Of a stretch of 64,000 nt of DNA, positions 1-10,742 are shown piece by piece; the stretch's first letter is position 1, and each line of letters starts with the position of its first letter. The notes under the pieces were generated by a model. It had not been told where the DNA came from. It saw nothing but the letters and a program-made list of their open reading frames with translations, and did no database searches. The position numbers were made by a program, and so were the translations under genes. The stretch covers positions 2,007,798 to 2,071,797 of the forward strand of contig NC_066836.1 in assembly GCF_001640805.2 (NCBI RefSeq), read 5' to 3'. Source of the DNA: Lates calcarifer (Eukaryota > Chordata > Actinopteri > Centropomidae).

Positions 1-180
1 GTGTGTCTTTTCCATCCAAACAGGTGGAACAAATTCAGTATGAGAGTCAGAGATGTCAGTCAAAGAGTTTTCCTACATGGTTCTGAGAAAGCGTAAAATC
101 AGGCAGAATAAGAAAAAACACCCAGTGAAGGTGGAACTAATGTGGGGTGTAAATACAACTAAATACAATATCTAAATATA

Positions 181-215
181 CAGTGTTTCCCCAAGGGTGA
201 CTGTTATGGGTTGGT
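181..215. repeat. hAT-like terminal motif
   Basis: The segment starts with CAGTGTTTCCCC, which resembles the terminal inverted repeat of many vertebrate hAT elements. I found no matching GGGGAAACACTG nearby, so only one end is visible. Classification is tentative. Confidence 0.3.
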
Positions 216-558
216 GTGGTTGTTCAATAATTAATAATAATCAACAAACTTGTAGGAGAGCACTCAGGTGGCTTCCCTGTCATCAGCAGCTGAGCCAAAT
301 TTTAAAAAACACTGATTTTGTCCTGACGTTCAGATGTTTGGGGTCGACACCTGTCCAACAAAACACGACAGACTCTCACACTGAGCTGAAATAAAATGCG
401 TTCACATAATGCAGGTAAATAACAAAATAAAATATTGAGTTTTTTTGACTAGTAGCCTAGTCGCCATTTTGTCACCTGACAGCCACCGTAGACTCTGACA
501 GGCTTGGAGAGGGAGAGTTCAGGAAACAGGGATTCAATCGGCTGCAATTTGCATTGTC

Positions 559-599
559 ACCACTAGATGGCAGTAAATCCTACACACTGCTCCTTTAAA
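559..599. repeat. Unclassified fish interspersed repeat fragment
   Basis: The string around CACTAGATGGCAGTAAATCC followed by TACACACTGCTCCTTTAA resembles the end of a short repeat common in percomorph genomes. The related phrase 'cactagatgtcgc' recurs at 59017. Recognised by pattern only. Confidence 0.35.
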
Positions 600-1252
600 G
601 AATGAAACTGTCTCCTAGAAATTCATTTATATACTCAATGATGATTTCATTAAGGTGAATCTGTCTAATGTAATTAGATGCAATCTGGCCTATTATGACC
701 CTCACAATGTCCCATTCGTCAGAAGCATGTATATTAAATATTTATAATCAAGGTCACAGTTAAAGTTGTTTGTTTGTACTGAGTTACATTATACTAAGAT
801 GTGTACTGATGTACTTTACAGCAGCAAATACATTTTAACAGAAACACATGGCAGGGATGTTTCCATCATCATCTTGTAGTTTCAAGTTTATTTCAAAGTT
901 TTCCACCTCCAACCAAGCAGAGATTATTGAATTTCTGGCGTTTCCACTCAGGTAGATGATATGTAGCTAATCAAATATCAGAGTTAAAAAAAGAGAAACA
1001 GAAGAATTTGGAACTAAAAAATCTACTCTGAGAAAAACCCAAACACACGCAGATTGAAAAGCAGCAGTGTGGAAATTAATAACAATAAAACCTCTGTTCA
1101 GTTTTACCTCTAACAATCATTTTTACACCAACATCCACTGATAAATCCAGAAATGATCTCGTCCTTTGGTTTGATGCTGCTTTTATTTCTTTATTATTAA
1201 AGTTAATTTAATGCTGATATTCTGTGAGTAATGTTGGAGGATTGTGTTTTCT

Positions 1253-1272
1253 AAAAAAAAAAAAAAAAAAAA
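1253..1272 (+). repeat. Poly(A) tract, 20 bases
   Basis: An uninterrupted run of A. There is no obvious retroposed gene body upstream, so it is best read as a simple homopolymer or an old retroposon tail. Confidence 0.9.
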
Positions 1273-1667
1273 GTTTTACATATTTCCATTTGTAATGAAA
1301 CAAGCTGGACCAGACTGGACCGGATCAGACAGGGTGTAACGGATCTTGTTATTGTGGCAGCTTTGGCCTCGAGGTGTCAGAGGTCCAAGTCGAGGCTGCG
1401 CTCCTCAACGTATTTGGCTCATTTCTGCTCCCAGAGGTCTCTGACCCAGCTGACCACAAACTCAGACCTGCCTAATCCATTTTCCTGATGGCTGTTCAGT
1501 CTTGCCTGGTTAGAAACTCCCAGCAGATACTCAGCGCTGTACTGGAGGAAAGGTTTCCATGACAAGTGGTATGAAAAATTATTTGAAACTATGCATGAAA
1601 CCTTTCACTCATAATAAGGACTTATTGACATCTTTGTCATTGCACCTCCAAAAGATTTTGCCCTGAA

Positions 1668-1800
1668 TACGAGGGGTGATTGAAAAGTTTGTGTCCTGAT
1701 GCTGCATTCCATTTATCATCGCAGTCAAAATGGCGACCACTTAACCCCTTACTCGTCTTGGGAAAGAAGCAGAGGGCTGATGTTCTATCAAGGTGTAAAA
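1668..1800 (+). repeat. Possible mariner-type transposon end
   Basis: ACGAGGGGTGATTGAAAAGT at about 1669 resembles the inverted-repeat tips of mariner elements. The following ~100 bases ('caaaatggcgaccacttaac') could be internal sequence. No second tip or transposase motif was found, so the call is weak. Confidence 0.35.
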
Positions 1801-2374
1801 CTCACCCTGGTCCTCATAAGGATACAAGTAAACACACAACATACACATTCTTGTACACCTATCTTTGTGGGGACTGACCATTGACACAATGCTTTCCCCA
1901 GCCCCTAACATTAACCACTGCAGCTTCACTTTACAACCGACAAGAAATAATGAGGAGTTTATCTCATAGCTCAAGTCAAACTGACAATTTCTGAACCTGT
2001 TTGAATATGAAATCAGACGTCACTTTCACCATGGCAACCGCCTCCTTCCCACCGGTGATGCTCCTCAGTTGACCACAAAGAGTCGGCTGCCATCTGGGCC
2101 AACAGGCGGAGAGAGAGAAAGAGAGGAGGGAGAAGCAAAGAGACACAGAAAACAATACACATGAAACATGCAGGAGGAGACACAAACACATGCTGTTACA
2201 GAAAACCACATAAAGCTGCACAGAGAAACAAGCACACAACTCATAAATGTGAACAAAACACAACCTGAAAACTCTTATTAAGCAGCTCCACTGACTAAAT
2301 ATCTAAATATTTCAGAATTAGGAAATGGTGGAAACTCGTATTCATCATAAAAAGCATGTTACGCGTTGCTAAGG

Positions 2375-2900
2375 ACTGCCCACGCTTTTACTGCTGCTTT
2401 AGACTCATGAAGCAGAGTCATGTTGTGCTGTTGCTGACCTAAGATCTTACTGAGTTTGTTCTTATTAACAACAGACGATGAAAAATACAGAGCAGCAAAG
2501 CAGGAAGTTAAAAATCCATAATGTCTGAGAACCATAATATGTCTGTCTACTCCAAACTGTTGAAGCATTCTCTCTCTCTTCATCATTCTCTCCTGTAGTT
2601 TTGTGCTTTCTGCAGGTAGAGCTGTAGAGTCTGATCTGTGATGTCTTGCCTCCTGCTGCTGCCACGATCCTGCTCGACAGCTGTTCTTACTTTTAAAATG
2701 TGTTAGTGTTACTGATAGTCTTATTGCTATTACTATTATAACTGTCATTATTATTGTTCTAGCTGTCATAACTATTATTAATATGACTGTCTTTCCTAGT
2801 TTTTCATCAATTACTGTCTCCAGATATTTATATTCATTTACACCTTCAGTACAGTTACTGTTAATAACTACCTGTTGCTGTGTCCTTCTGCTCGCTCCGA
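2375..2900 (-). pseudogene. Degraded non-LTR retrotransposon reverse transcriptase, C-terminal part
   Basis: The minus-strand frame reads, in order, segments typical of the region after the RT active site in fish LINEs: 'GVNEYKYLETVIDEKLGK' (compare the usual EYKYLGTVID.KL), then after a gap 'FGVDRHIMVLRHYGFLTSC' and 'NKNKLSKILG'. Between them lies an AT-rich stretch rich in I, V and T (about 2690-2800) that does not fit the protein and looks like inserted or expanded simple sequence. No catalytic FADD motif or endonuclease domain is present, so the copy is 5'-truncated and dead. It faces away from the LINE tail at 2985-3127. Confidence 0.6.
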
Positions 2901-2984
2901 AATAAAAAATCATTTCCTTAGGTTTGTTAATAGTTCATAGTAGTTAATAGGTTTAATTTATTATTGCTTTTATAGGTTTTAAAT

Positions 2985-3127
2985 TCAGTTTTATTGTTTT
3001 TAATGTTCAGCATTGTATTTGTTTTGCCTTTAATTTGTTCTGTCTTATCAGTCGACTGTGAAGCACTTTGAACTGCACTAACCTACATGAAAGGTGCCAC
3101 ACAAATAAAGTTTGATGATTGATTGAT
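2985..3127 (+). repeat. LINE (L2-like) 3' tail
   Basis: GTGAAGCACTTTGAACTGC followed by 'atgaaaggtgccacacaaataaagtt' and a (TGAT)n end is the standard 3' end of L2-type LINEs in fish, which stop in short tandem repeats rather than poly(A). Only the tail is present. Confidence 0.65.
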
Positions 3128-3749
3128 AGTTTTCTTGGTATTTAGCTGAAGAAAGTGATCAAACCAATGATCACTGTACCATCAGCAAGTTTAACACTGC
3201 AAACATCAGAGGAGTTAGCTCCACATTCATCTGTCAGTATATCATTAGCATGTATGATTTACTGAGCTAACTGTGCAAAGACCACTGGAATGATCCTTTA
3301 AATACACGGGCATGATTAAAAGCAGCCTTTGAGAGTTTGAGTAAGGGGGTGGACTGGAGCTGATTGCTCTTTTTATCATTGTGATTGTGCTGCTCTGCTG
3401 CAGCACACTGGATCTGAAACAAAGAAATAACCGTGTACTCAGCTGAAGATGCTTTTTTTTTCTCCACATGAGCTGTTACCTCAAACTCTGCAGCTTTTTA
3501 GTTGTTTGCTTGTTTTATTCTGTAAGTAGCATCACAGAGGGTGACTGTATTTTACGCTACGTTTGTTTTCCTGTTTAGCAGCCTCTCTGACACCATTTTA
3601 AAAACCTACTTTTGTTTTTTTTTCATTATTTACTCCTACAGCTGCAGCTTTTGTATCATTTTTAAACCTGTCCTGGATCAGACACCTGATTGCACCGTCA
3701 TCCACAGAGGGAGCTGATCTCTGTCAGTTATTCTGTTTACTCCATGTCC
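3128..3749. other. Non-coding
   Basis: AT-rich, no repeat or gene recognised. Confidence 0.6.
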
Positions 3750-4290
3750 ATCCGCTCCGGTGTTGGGGGTGGGGGGTGGAGAAGGACTTAGGAGGGGGAG
3801 GTTGGGTGGCGTGGGGTGGGGAGGGGGTCATGGTCACGTCCCTACACTTCCCCCCCGGAGACTGAGCGCCCTACATTCGCCCATCAAACCCACTGTTACA
3901 TAAAACCACCACTGCCGCCGCCGCCACACACAAGCAGGCTTTGCTGCCTGTTGCTAGGCAACAAGCCCCGGAGTCCCATCGCTGAGTCTTGCTGGGCCGC
4001 GGCTGTACCTGAAAGTGCTCAAATGGGTCAGCGAGGACAAAAGAAAAGAGACAAACCGGGCAAATGGGGAAAAAAAGAAAGAAAGAGGAGAGAGAAAAAA
4101 CCAATGTCCCTGGGACCGTGCAGGTCTGCACTCAGCATAATGTGCATAATGAGGTTTCTGAGTCGGGAGGTGGAGGGATGGAGGGGGGGGCTGAATGAGG
4201 AAAAAGCAAAGAGGAAAAGGATCTGCAGAGGAACAATAGGCAGACGAGTTTCTTCCTGCAGAATGAGACAGCAGCCGATCTGTCTGAACA
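3750..4290. promoter_or_regulatory. GC-rich, CpG-containing island with perfect RFX X-box
   Basis: A G-rich stretch (about 3763-3830) is followed by CpG-containing sequence with GCC repeats (3914-3925) and, at 3950-3962, GTTGCTAGGCAAC, a perfect inverted repeat matching the binding site of RFX factors. It stands out from AT-rich surroundings and looks like a promoter or enhancer. A 159-residue open frame crosses it (3816-4295), but its protein is low-complexity and unrecognised. I cannot say which transcript, if any, starts here. Confidence 0.45.
3950..3962. promoter_or_regulatory. RFX X-box palindrome
   Basis: GTTGC-TAG-GCAAC has perfect dyad symmetry and matches the known RFX-family consensus with two half-sites. 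Its 15-base context (TGCCTGTTGCTAGGC, 3945-3959) recurs exactly at 21219-21233. Confidence 0.55.
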
Positions 4291-6006
4291 GGTGACACGA
4301 TGAAGAAAATAAAGTTGAAGCATGAACAGAATTCATCCCTCATTTGGTGTTTTGATGGTGGAGAGTGGGTGGTTATGATTCATATGATTCCCATCATTTT
4401 CACACTTGAAACATTTAGTCGTTGTACAGAAGCATCAGCATCTGTTATGTTTATTTATTCATTTAGCCTGTTACCACCTGAACCTTGTCTCTTTGTTTGT
4501 ACTGGTTTATGAGTTTATGAGCAAAAAATGAGTGAAAAAAAAGAGTCTGAACTACAGTATGAGCAAAAACACAAGGTATAAATAATAAGACAATACACAT
4601 TAAAGAAAGCTGCTGTAAACCTGTAGAATTTGTTCAAATGTACAGATGAGCAGAGTATGTATTGTATGACTGAAGGCAGGTGAAATTATCTACATAAATT
4701 GGCACTATAGCAGATGACTCTCTCTTGCAGGCAGGTCAACAGGTGAAACCATTTTGGTAATCAGTTGACCATTAAACTAAACCCCGTAGAGTGTGGCTGC
4801 AGTAACAGTGGGTCTTGGTTTCTTAAGACTTTGAGTTGTCAACTAAGCCGCTAATGTTAGCATACCTCGGCACCAAGGTGATTACATTGATTCATGAGGT
4901 TAGAAACGTCATTACAAAAGGCCCCTGTTCGACACTGGATACCACGGTGTCAGAGTTTAGGCTAAAGTTAGCAGCTTTGTCCACAATAAGGTTGTACTTA
5001 TCACCTGGCGATCTGTCCAGGTTGTACCCAGCCCCTCGCGACCCTTAAGGATAAGTGGTATAGATGATGGATGAATGAATGAATGATCATCTACGTCAAC
5101 AAGACATGAGTAGTTTGATATGCTGCTGTAACAAAGCAAAAATTTAAACTTTGCTTTTCTTTGCTCAACACTGATGCAAAAATAATGCTTTATTTCTGAG
5201 TCTTATACATAAATCATCAGCTCGAGAGGACGCTAACTTTTAGCCGTCAGATGTTAGCTGTGGGCAGTGCTACATTCAAAAGCTTGACTGCTGTAGCAAC
5301 AGTAGTTAACAGTGGCAATTAAAAAAGAGATTGTAGAGGGTGACAGCATATAATCTAACAGGAAATCATCAGAAACCAAAACCACACCACAGAGCAGAGG
5401 AGGCAGGGCTGCTGTTACATCTTCGTTCAATCTCACAATGTTTAACTGTAACTGTAAAACAGCCTCACCTCTCCTTCTGTTTCATTCTCTATAGCTGGGC
5501 TGATTATTTCTCCTTTAAAATCTCTCAGATAAAATGATAAATCCAAGTGTTTTTCCAGATAGACTGAGGATGAACTCTGAGCGATGATGTTGTATCAGCA
5601 CAGACTGATGATGAGGTTTGAATGTTCAGAGTTCATGTCCTGCCCTCACAGACTGGGGGAATCTGGAGTTCATATTAATATTCAATATCAGCCTCAAAGT
5701 CAATTATTCTGTATGTACAAGGCGGTAAACAGCAATGCTTGCACTGAAGCCTGTAAAGAAGCATGATGGGAAATAAAGCTGTCTGTCAAATATGGTTTAT
5801 TTAATCATGTTTTAATAGTAAATGTTTCAATATGCGTAGTGTAAAAGCCAGATGTACATGATTTGCATACTGATTTAATGTGAGCCCATAAATACAATAA
5901 ATATAAATTAGATTTATTACATTGAATTGATGTTGAAAGTCAGTAGCATATTACATAAATATGAAAGTCCAACTGGTTAGAATTTGTTTTTGCAGGAATA
6001 TCAAAA
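4291..6006. other. Non-coding
   Basis: Only the LINE tail at 5004 is recognisable; otherwise AT-rich sequence with short chance ORFs. Confidence 0.6.
5004..5086 (+). repeat. Non-LTR retrotransposon 3' end with (ATGA)n tail
   Basis: 'ctggcgatctgtccaggttg', 'acccagcccctcgcgaccct' and 'aaggataagtggtatagatg' followed by GAATGAATGAATGA match the 3' end of a LINE abundant in fish (tail normally GGATAAGCGG..ATGGATGG). 5'-truncated. Confidence 0.6.
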
Positions 6007-6008
6007 TA

Positions 6009-6780
6009 CACTCACCGGCCACTTTATTAGGAACACCTCACCAGTACTGGGTTGGACACCCTTTTGCCTTAACTCTTCATGGCATGGGTTCATCCATCCA
6101 TTTTCTTCTGCTTATCCAGGATTGGTCGCAGTGGCAGCCAGCTATGCAGAATTCTGGGTCAAACCCAAGGTCTCCTCCTCCAGTTGGACATGCCTGGAAA
6201 ACCTCCAAATGGAGGCGCCCAGGAGGATCCTAACCATATTCCTGAACCACCTCAACTGGCTCCTTTTGATGAGTCAGAGCAGCAGCTCTACCCCAAATCT
6301 CCTCCGGATGTCTGAGCTCCTCACCCTGTCTTCAAGGCTACAGAGGAAACTCATTTTGGCCGCTTGTATCCAAGATCTCGTTTTCTTTTGGTTGCCACCC
6401 ACAGTTCATGACCATTGGTGAGGATTGGGCTGTAGATCAACTGGTAAATCAAGAGCTTTACCTTCTGGCTCAGGTCCCTCTTAATCAAAGCGGTCTGGTA
6501 CAGTGTCGGCATTACTACCCCATACTCCCTCAGTAACCTGTTGATTATAGATTCAACAAGGTGATTTTGGTCAAGACTCATCAGACCAGGCAACGTTTTT
6601 CCAACCTTCTATTGTCCAGTTTAAACTGTAGCCTCAGGTTCCTGTTCTTAGCTGACAGGAGAGGTACCCAATGGTCTTCTGCTGCAGTAGCCTATTGTGC
6701 GTTCAGAGATGATCTTCTGCATACCTTGGTTGTAATAGGTGGTTATCTGAGTAACTGCTGCCTTCCTATCAGTTTAAAGT
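6009..6780 (-). mobile_element. Decayed Tc1/mariner-type transposon, interrupted by a LINE
   Basis: The left end CACTCACCGGCCACTTTATT follows a TA (6007-6008), the Tc1/mariner target site, and is a widespread fish transposon terminus. The same element resumes at about 6551. From 6570, 'gactcatcagaccaggcaac', 'ttgtccagtttaaactgtag' and 'ttcctgttcttagctgacag' correspond, on the minus strand, to internal transposase sequence of this family. Large internal parts are missing (for example after 6563) and the right inverted repeat is not visible. Element sequence ends near a 16-base T run at 6782. The transposase cannot be functional. Confidence 0.7.
6093..6546 (-). mobile_element. 5'-truncated non-LTR retrotransposon inserted in the Tc1-like element
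   Basis: On the minus strand the sequence reads as the C-terminus of a fish LINE ORF2 ('REYGVVMPTLYQTALIKRDL', 'LLIYQLIYSPILTNGHELWV') and ends with the usual 'ataagcagaagaaaatggat' tail at the low-coordinate end. Flanking 9-base strings atgggttca (6084-6092) and atagattca (6547-6555) agree at 7 of 9 positions and look like an aged target-site duplication. The frame carries stops and gaps, so the copy is inactive. Confidence 0.7.
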
Positions 6781-6781
6781 G

Positions 6782-6797
6782 TTTTTTTTTTTTTTTT
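6782..6797. repeat. Poly(T) tract, 16 bases
   Basis: Homopolymer directly after the Tc1-like remnant. Confidence 0.9.
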
Positions 6798-9252
6798 CTT
6801 TTTCTACAGACAAACAGGCAGTAAACACGTTGTTTTCATCTTTAAATTAGACGTGTCACAGTAGCTGCATTGTCTTTTTGTCTTTAGGAGAAATTAAAAT
6901 CTTAGCGTGATTTCTTTTTTATTGAATTGGTGTTAAAAATAGAAGCTGTCAGTACTTCCTACTGAGAGAACATGTTTCATAAACCACAAACGCTGTGGTT
7001 TCTGACAAACAGTTGTGATTAAAAAGGAAGGAAGGCAACACTATGTGCAGGTTACACATAAACATAAGTGCACACACTCACTTCATCAGTGCTTCCTGTC
7101 TAGCTCGTTGGATCTCTACTCGCTCTTTTTACTCCTGTTCACCAACAGATCTCTACACTGCCTCTGAATTATTAACGACTCCCTCATCAATGTTTGATTC
7201 CACATTTTACGATTCACTATCCATGCACAGTTCTCGCTCATGATATACTTCCTTTAAAATGTATACAGCCTCCAACACAGTCCCAGAGTCCCAGGCTGAG
7301 ATTAGCAGGAGGTGTTATCACTGAGGAATAACACAAACCTGTGGAGTGATCAGGTTCAGGATTGGTTTGATTGGTTTCTGCTGCTTGAGTGTAAACTGTA
7401 ATGTAATCTGGCAGCTGTGAAATCAGTTATTTGCAACCTTATGTCAATAATTTGTTCCCTTTGGGTTGTAATATTTGGGCAATTATTATTTACTACTACT
7501 ATTTAGTTTGTGGTGTCACTCTCATTTACAGGTGTGTTTTTTTAATTCAATATTATATCATCATGTTTCCACATGGTTTTATATAATTTCTGCTCTTTTA
7601 ACAACTCATCTTGTTGCGTTCCATTTCTCTACAGTGGTTTAATGGCACATGATTGGACAGTGAATTCCATCAACCATTTATCTCCATGAGCCCAGTCCTA
7701 ATATTAACATAACAGCCGTGGAGGATAGTGAACATTAATTTGAATATTTGCCATTTTTATCTGGAAGTTTTGGCTCCAGTTTCTGCTACAGGTGGATGAA
7801 AACCTGACTAATAAAAGTAAACCTTGACCTTGTTTGATTCAGACAAATGGACATTTATGTTTCACATTCTTTCCAAATCCTAAAGGATGAAAAAGAACGG
7901 TATGATTATCTTGATTTTGAAAGGTGTCTGGTATATAAAAATAGATTTAGCAAACAATTTAAACCTTAATTGCCATATATTTTCTTTAAAGACAATGGCT
8001 AAACTAACCCTGCCCTCAAATTACCTCTGTACGTACAGCACAGTTTTTCCCTTGTTAACTCGTGTTGTTTAATAGAGAAGCACACATTTTTTCTCAGCTG
8101 TATTTGGGGTAGCCCCAGATGTTAAATGTGACAGTTAGAAATCTTTCTTTGGAGGCAGAGGAAGACGACTAAAGAGATGCATTTTGAATTCAGGTTTTGT
8201 AGTGGAAGGGAGAGAAGGGAGGATGAACAGAGGAAATGGGATGCAGGATTAATCTGACTTATCCACCACTTGCTGTCATGAAAAGACTGCTGTAAGTGTT
8301 GAAATTTAACAATATTAGTTATTAAAACTGTGATTCCTATATGTGTTTGATGGTTTCTGATGATTAGGAACAGAAGAATCTGAGGTGAAGTGTCGACACA
8401 GCCAACACACCTTCTGCAGATTTTAGTTTCAGATGCCATCCCGCATACAGGGATTTGAGAAACTTTTACTGTAAGAGCTTTACCTGAAACGACTTTCTGT
8501 CTCCTCTCCTACTTTCCCCTTTCTGACAGACAAAAACAACGCAGCAACCTTGTTAATTTCACACCAAAAATAACCTCCACTTAAGATTTCGTGACAACAG
8601 TCCCACCACAGCCTATCATCACACCACTTGACTTGAAAAGCGCTGAAAATAGTTTCAGTCTATGAATTTCTGTCACTTCTCAGCCTATAAACCTCTTAAA
8701 CAGAGGCAGTCAGAGACAAATAGCACCCTCCATCCCAGGAGAGACACTCGAGGGAGAATTTGTGAATCTAGGACAGTCGATAGCGCTCCGGTTGACTGAC
8801 GCCGGCAATTGTACAGCAATCTGCTGTAATCACTGAGCTTAACTATCTATAATTCAGGAGAGTCAGGGCCGGATGATTCAAAGGACAGGCAGAGTTTCTG
8901 TAAAGCAGGAAATAATTCATCAGACGCCTGTTCCAAGTCCTGCTTGATAAGGAGCGGCGGCATCTGAAAACAGGCAACAGAAAAGCTAAGTTAAATTAAA
9001 TCTGGAGGAAATGATGCTGATTATTGTGGAATTAGAAATGTATAGTGTTTGGTTTGACAAAACAAGTCATTTGAAGAATCAGAATCTAAAAACTAAAACT
9101 GGACAATACATATATCTAAACTATAAAATAAATACAAATTTTGAAATCTATAATGATGAGGGCCTGTTGTTCAATCTGATTTTCAGATTTTACAATAAAT
9201 CCAAGTCAAGTCTTTATATTAGAGACTCACCATGAGCAGCACTAGGAGACAG
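6798..9252. other. Non-coding
   Basis: No gene seen. 8760-8960 is less AT-rich and could be a non-coding conserved block ('gttgactgacgccggcaatt'), but nothing more can be said. Confidence 0.55.
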
Positions 9253-9541
9253 TGGGAGCTCAGAATAGAGCTGCTGCTCCTTCTAATCAAAAGGAGCAAG
9301 TCGAGGTGGTTCGGGCATCTGTTTAGGATCCTCCTGGGCGCTTCCTTTGGAGGTTTCCTGAACACATCCACCTGGGAGGAGACCTCAGGGTAGACCCAGA
9401 ACTTGCTGGAGGTATTATATATCTCATCTGGCCCGGGAACGCCTTGGGATCCCCCAGGGAGATGGACGTCTGGAATACTCTGCTTAGCCTGCTGCCACCA
9501 TTACCCAATCCCAGATAAGCAGAAGAAAATGGATGGACATG
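9253..9541 (+). mobile_element. Second 5'-truncated copy of the same LINE 3' end
   Basis: The plus-strand frame reads 'SELRIEPLLLLIKRSKSRWF' and 'GHLFRILLGASFGG', then 'ctggcccgggaacgccttgg', and ends in 'agataagcagaagaaaatgg'. It corresponds to the same region as the 6093-6546 copy but in the opposite direction. Stops interrupt the frame. Confidence 0.7.
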
Positions 9542-9569
9542 GACAGATGTTGCAGTGCAGTGCAGTTGC

Positions 9570-9590
9570 TTTTTTTTTTTTTTTTTTTTT
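9570..9590. repeat. Poly(T) tract, 21 bases
   Basis: Homopolymer just upstream of the foldback element at 9617. Confidence 0.9.
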
Positions 9591-9616
9591 AAGGCAGTGT
9601 ACATTTGTGCTCTTAG

Positions 9617-9815
9617 GTAAAGACATGTTGGACAGATCTGACAAGCAGAACCTGAAACTTATTGTAGCTGTGATGTGAAAAGGTTTGATCCTCTTCACAG
9701 TTAAACAGAAAGTCGGGAAACTACTTTGGTCAGCAACACAAACCTTAAACCTTCCATTAGTTTGCCATTTGAGGAAACAGGTTCCGGTTGTCTGATCTGT
9801 CCAACATGTCTTTAC
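9617..9815. mobile_element. Foldback element with 38-bp inverted repeats
   Basis: The first 38 bases (9617-9654, starting GTAAAGACATGTTGGACAGA) reappear as reverse complement at 9778-9815 with 3 mismatches; similarity may extend a few bases outward (ATTTGTG on both sides) with an indel. The 123-base middle shows no coding potential. The size and structure are those of a small non-autonomous DNA transposon (MITE). Family unknown. Confidence 0.7.
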
Positions 9816-9917
9816 AACACAAATCAGACACCACTTAGCCCTGAATTGATCCACTTCACTTAAATACACTAAAAACAGCACTCACGGCGCGGCTGATACT
9901 CGCTCTGATCTCTGATA

Positions 9918-9975
9918 AGATACAATAAAATTAACTTTATTGATCCCTGGAGGAGAAAGTGGGTCAGTGCGGCAG
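9918..9975. repeat. Fish retroposon-tail fragment
   Basis: AACTTTATTGATCCCTGGAG resembles, on the opposite strand, the 3' end of a common fish retroposon ('ttattgatcccc'). Only a short piece is present. Confidence 0.4.
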
Positions 9976-10718
9976 ACGTGAAGCAAAGGATCCAATCAAA
10001 TGTGTCCACCGTAAAAGGCTCATTTTATTTCAAAGTGAGGAGGAAAACTGAGCTGACAGGAATCCAGCCATTATGAGAGGTATCATGTCATGAAGAAGGC
10101 AGAAAGACGGATTCTAGAGCCAAAACCTTAGTGATGGAAAGATGAAGCCATCCAAGAGGAAGCTTAATCATTTCCTATACATTAGTAAAATATCACTGAA
10201 CTTCATTATATAAAGTAAAAGCTGTCAGTCTATTTTACTGTCATCCAACACGGTGACACGAGCAGTGTCTGTTATTAGTTTGACTTTTGATGCAGCAGAA
10301 AGTTCATGTCTGCTAATGAAACAAATTGTACAAGCTCAACTAAAAGTCCTGTGTTTTCAACAAGAGCAAGAGAAGATCAAAGATTTATTCTTTTTTAATC
10401 AAAACCCACTCAGCCTGTCTGTAGTTTCTCTCCGCACTCCTTAGACTCAGAAACACTGCTGTTGTTGCTTAGCAACCATTACACCCATGAAAATATAATG
10501 AACAAAAAGTGAGAAGATGCTGTAATCTTTGTGCCTCCTGCAACGAGGTCGACTGAAAATAACTCTATACTGAATCCTCAAGTTCAGGTTTTTGGGGTTG
10601 AACAGAATACCTCAACACTTCTTCAAACGCGTTCATATGTTTCAGTGAGCAGCTCATCAGCTTCACAATCATCATGGTGGAATAATAATTGGAACTCCTG
10701 CTTTGAAAGCTCTGTATG

Positions 10719-10742
10719 CACACACACACACACACACACACA
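10719..10742. repeat. (CA)12 microsatellite
   Basis: Uninterrupted CA dinucleotide repeat. Confidence 0.95.

Larger units (their letters stand above)
600..2374. other. Non-coding flank
   Basis: Apart from the A tract and the mariner-like tip, I see only AT-rich DNA with short chance ORFs; the two minus-strand frames at 1976-2263 are low-complexity C/S/L-rich and not gene-like. Confidence 0.6.

Noticed and set aside
3816..4295. 159-codon ORF in the GC-rich island
   Set aside because: Low-complexity, no recognisable domain; more likely open because of base composition.
5984..6421. 145-codon ORF
   Set aside because: Covers the Tc1-like end and antisense LINE sequence.
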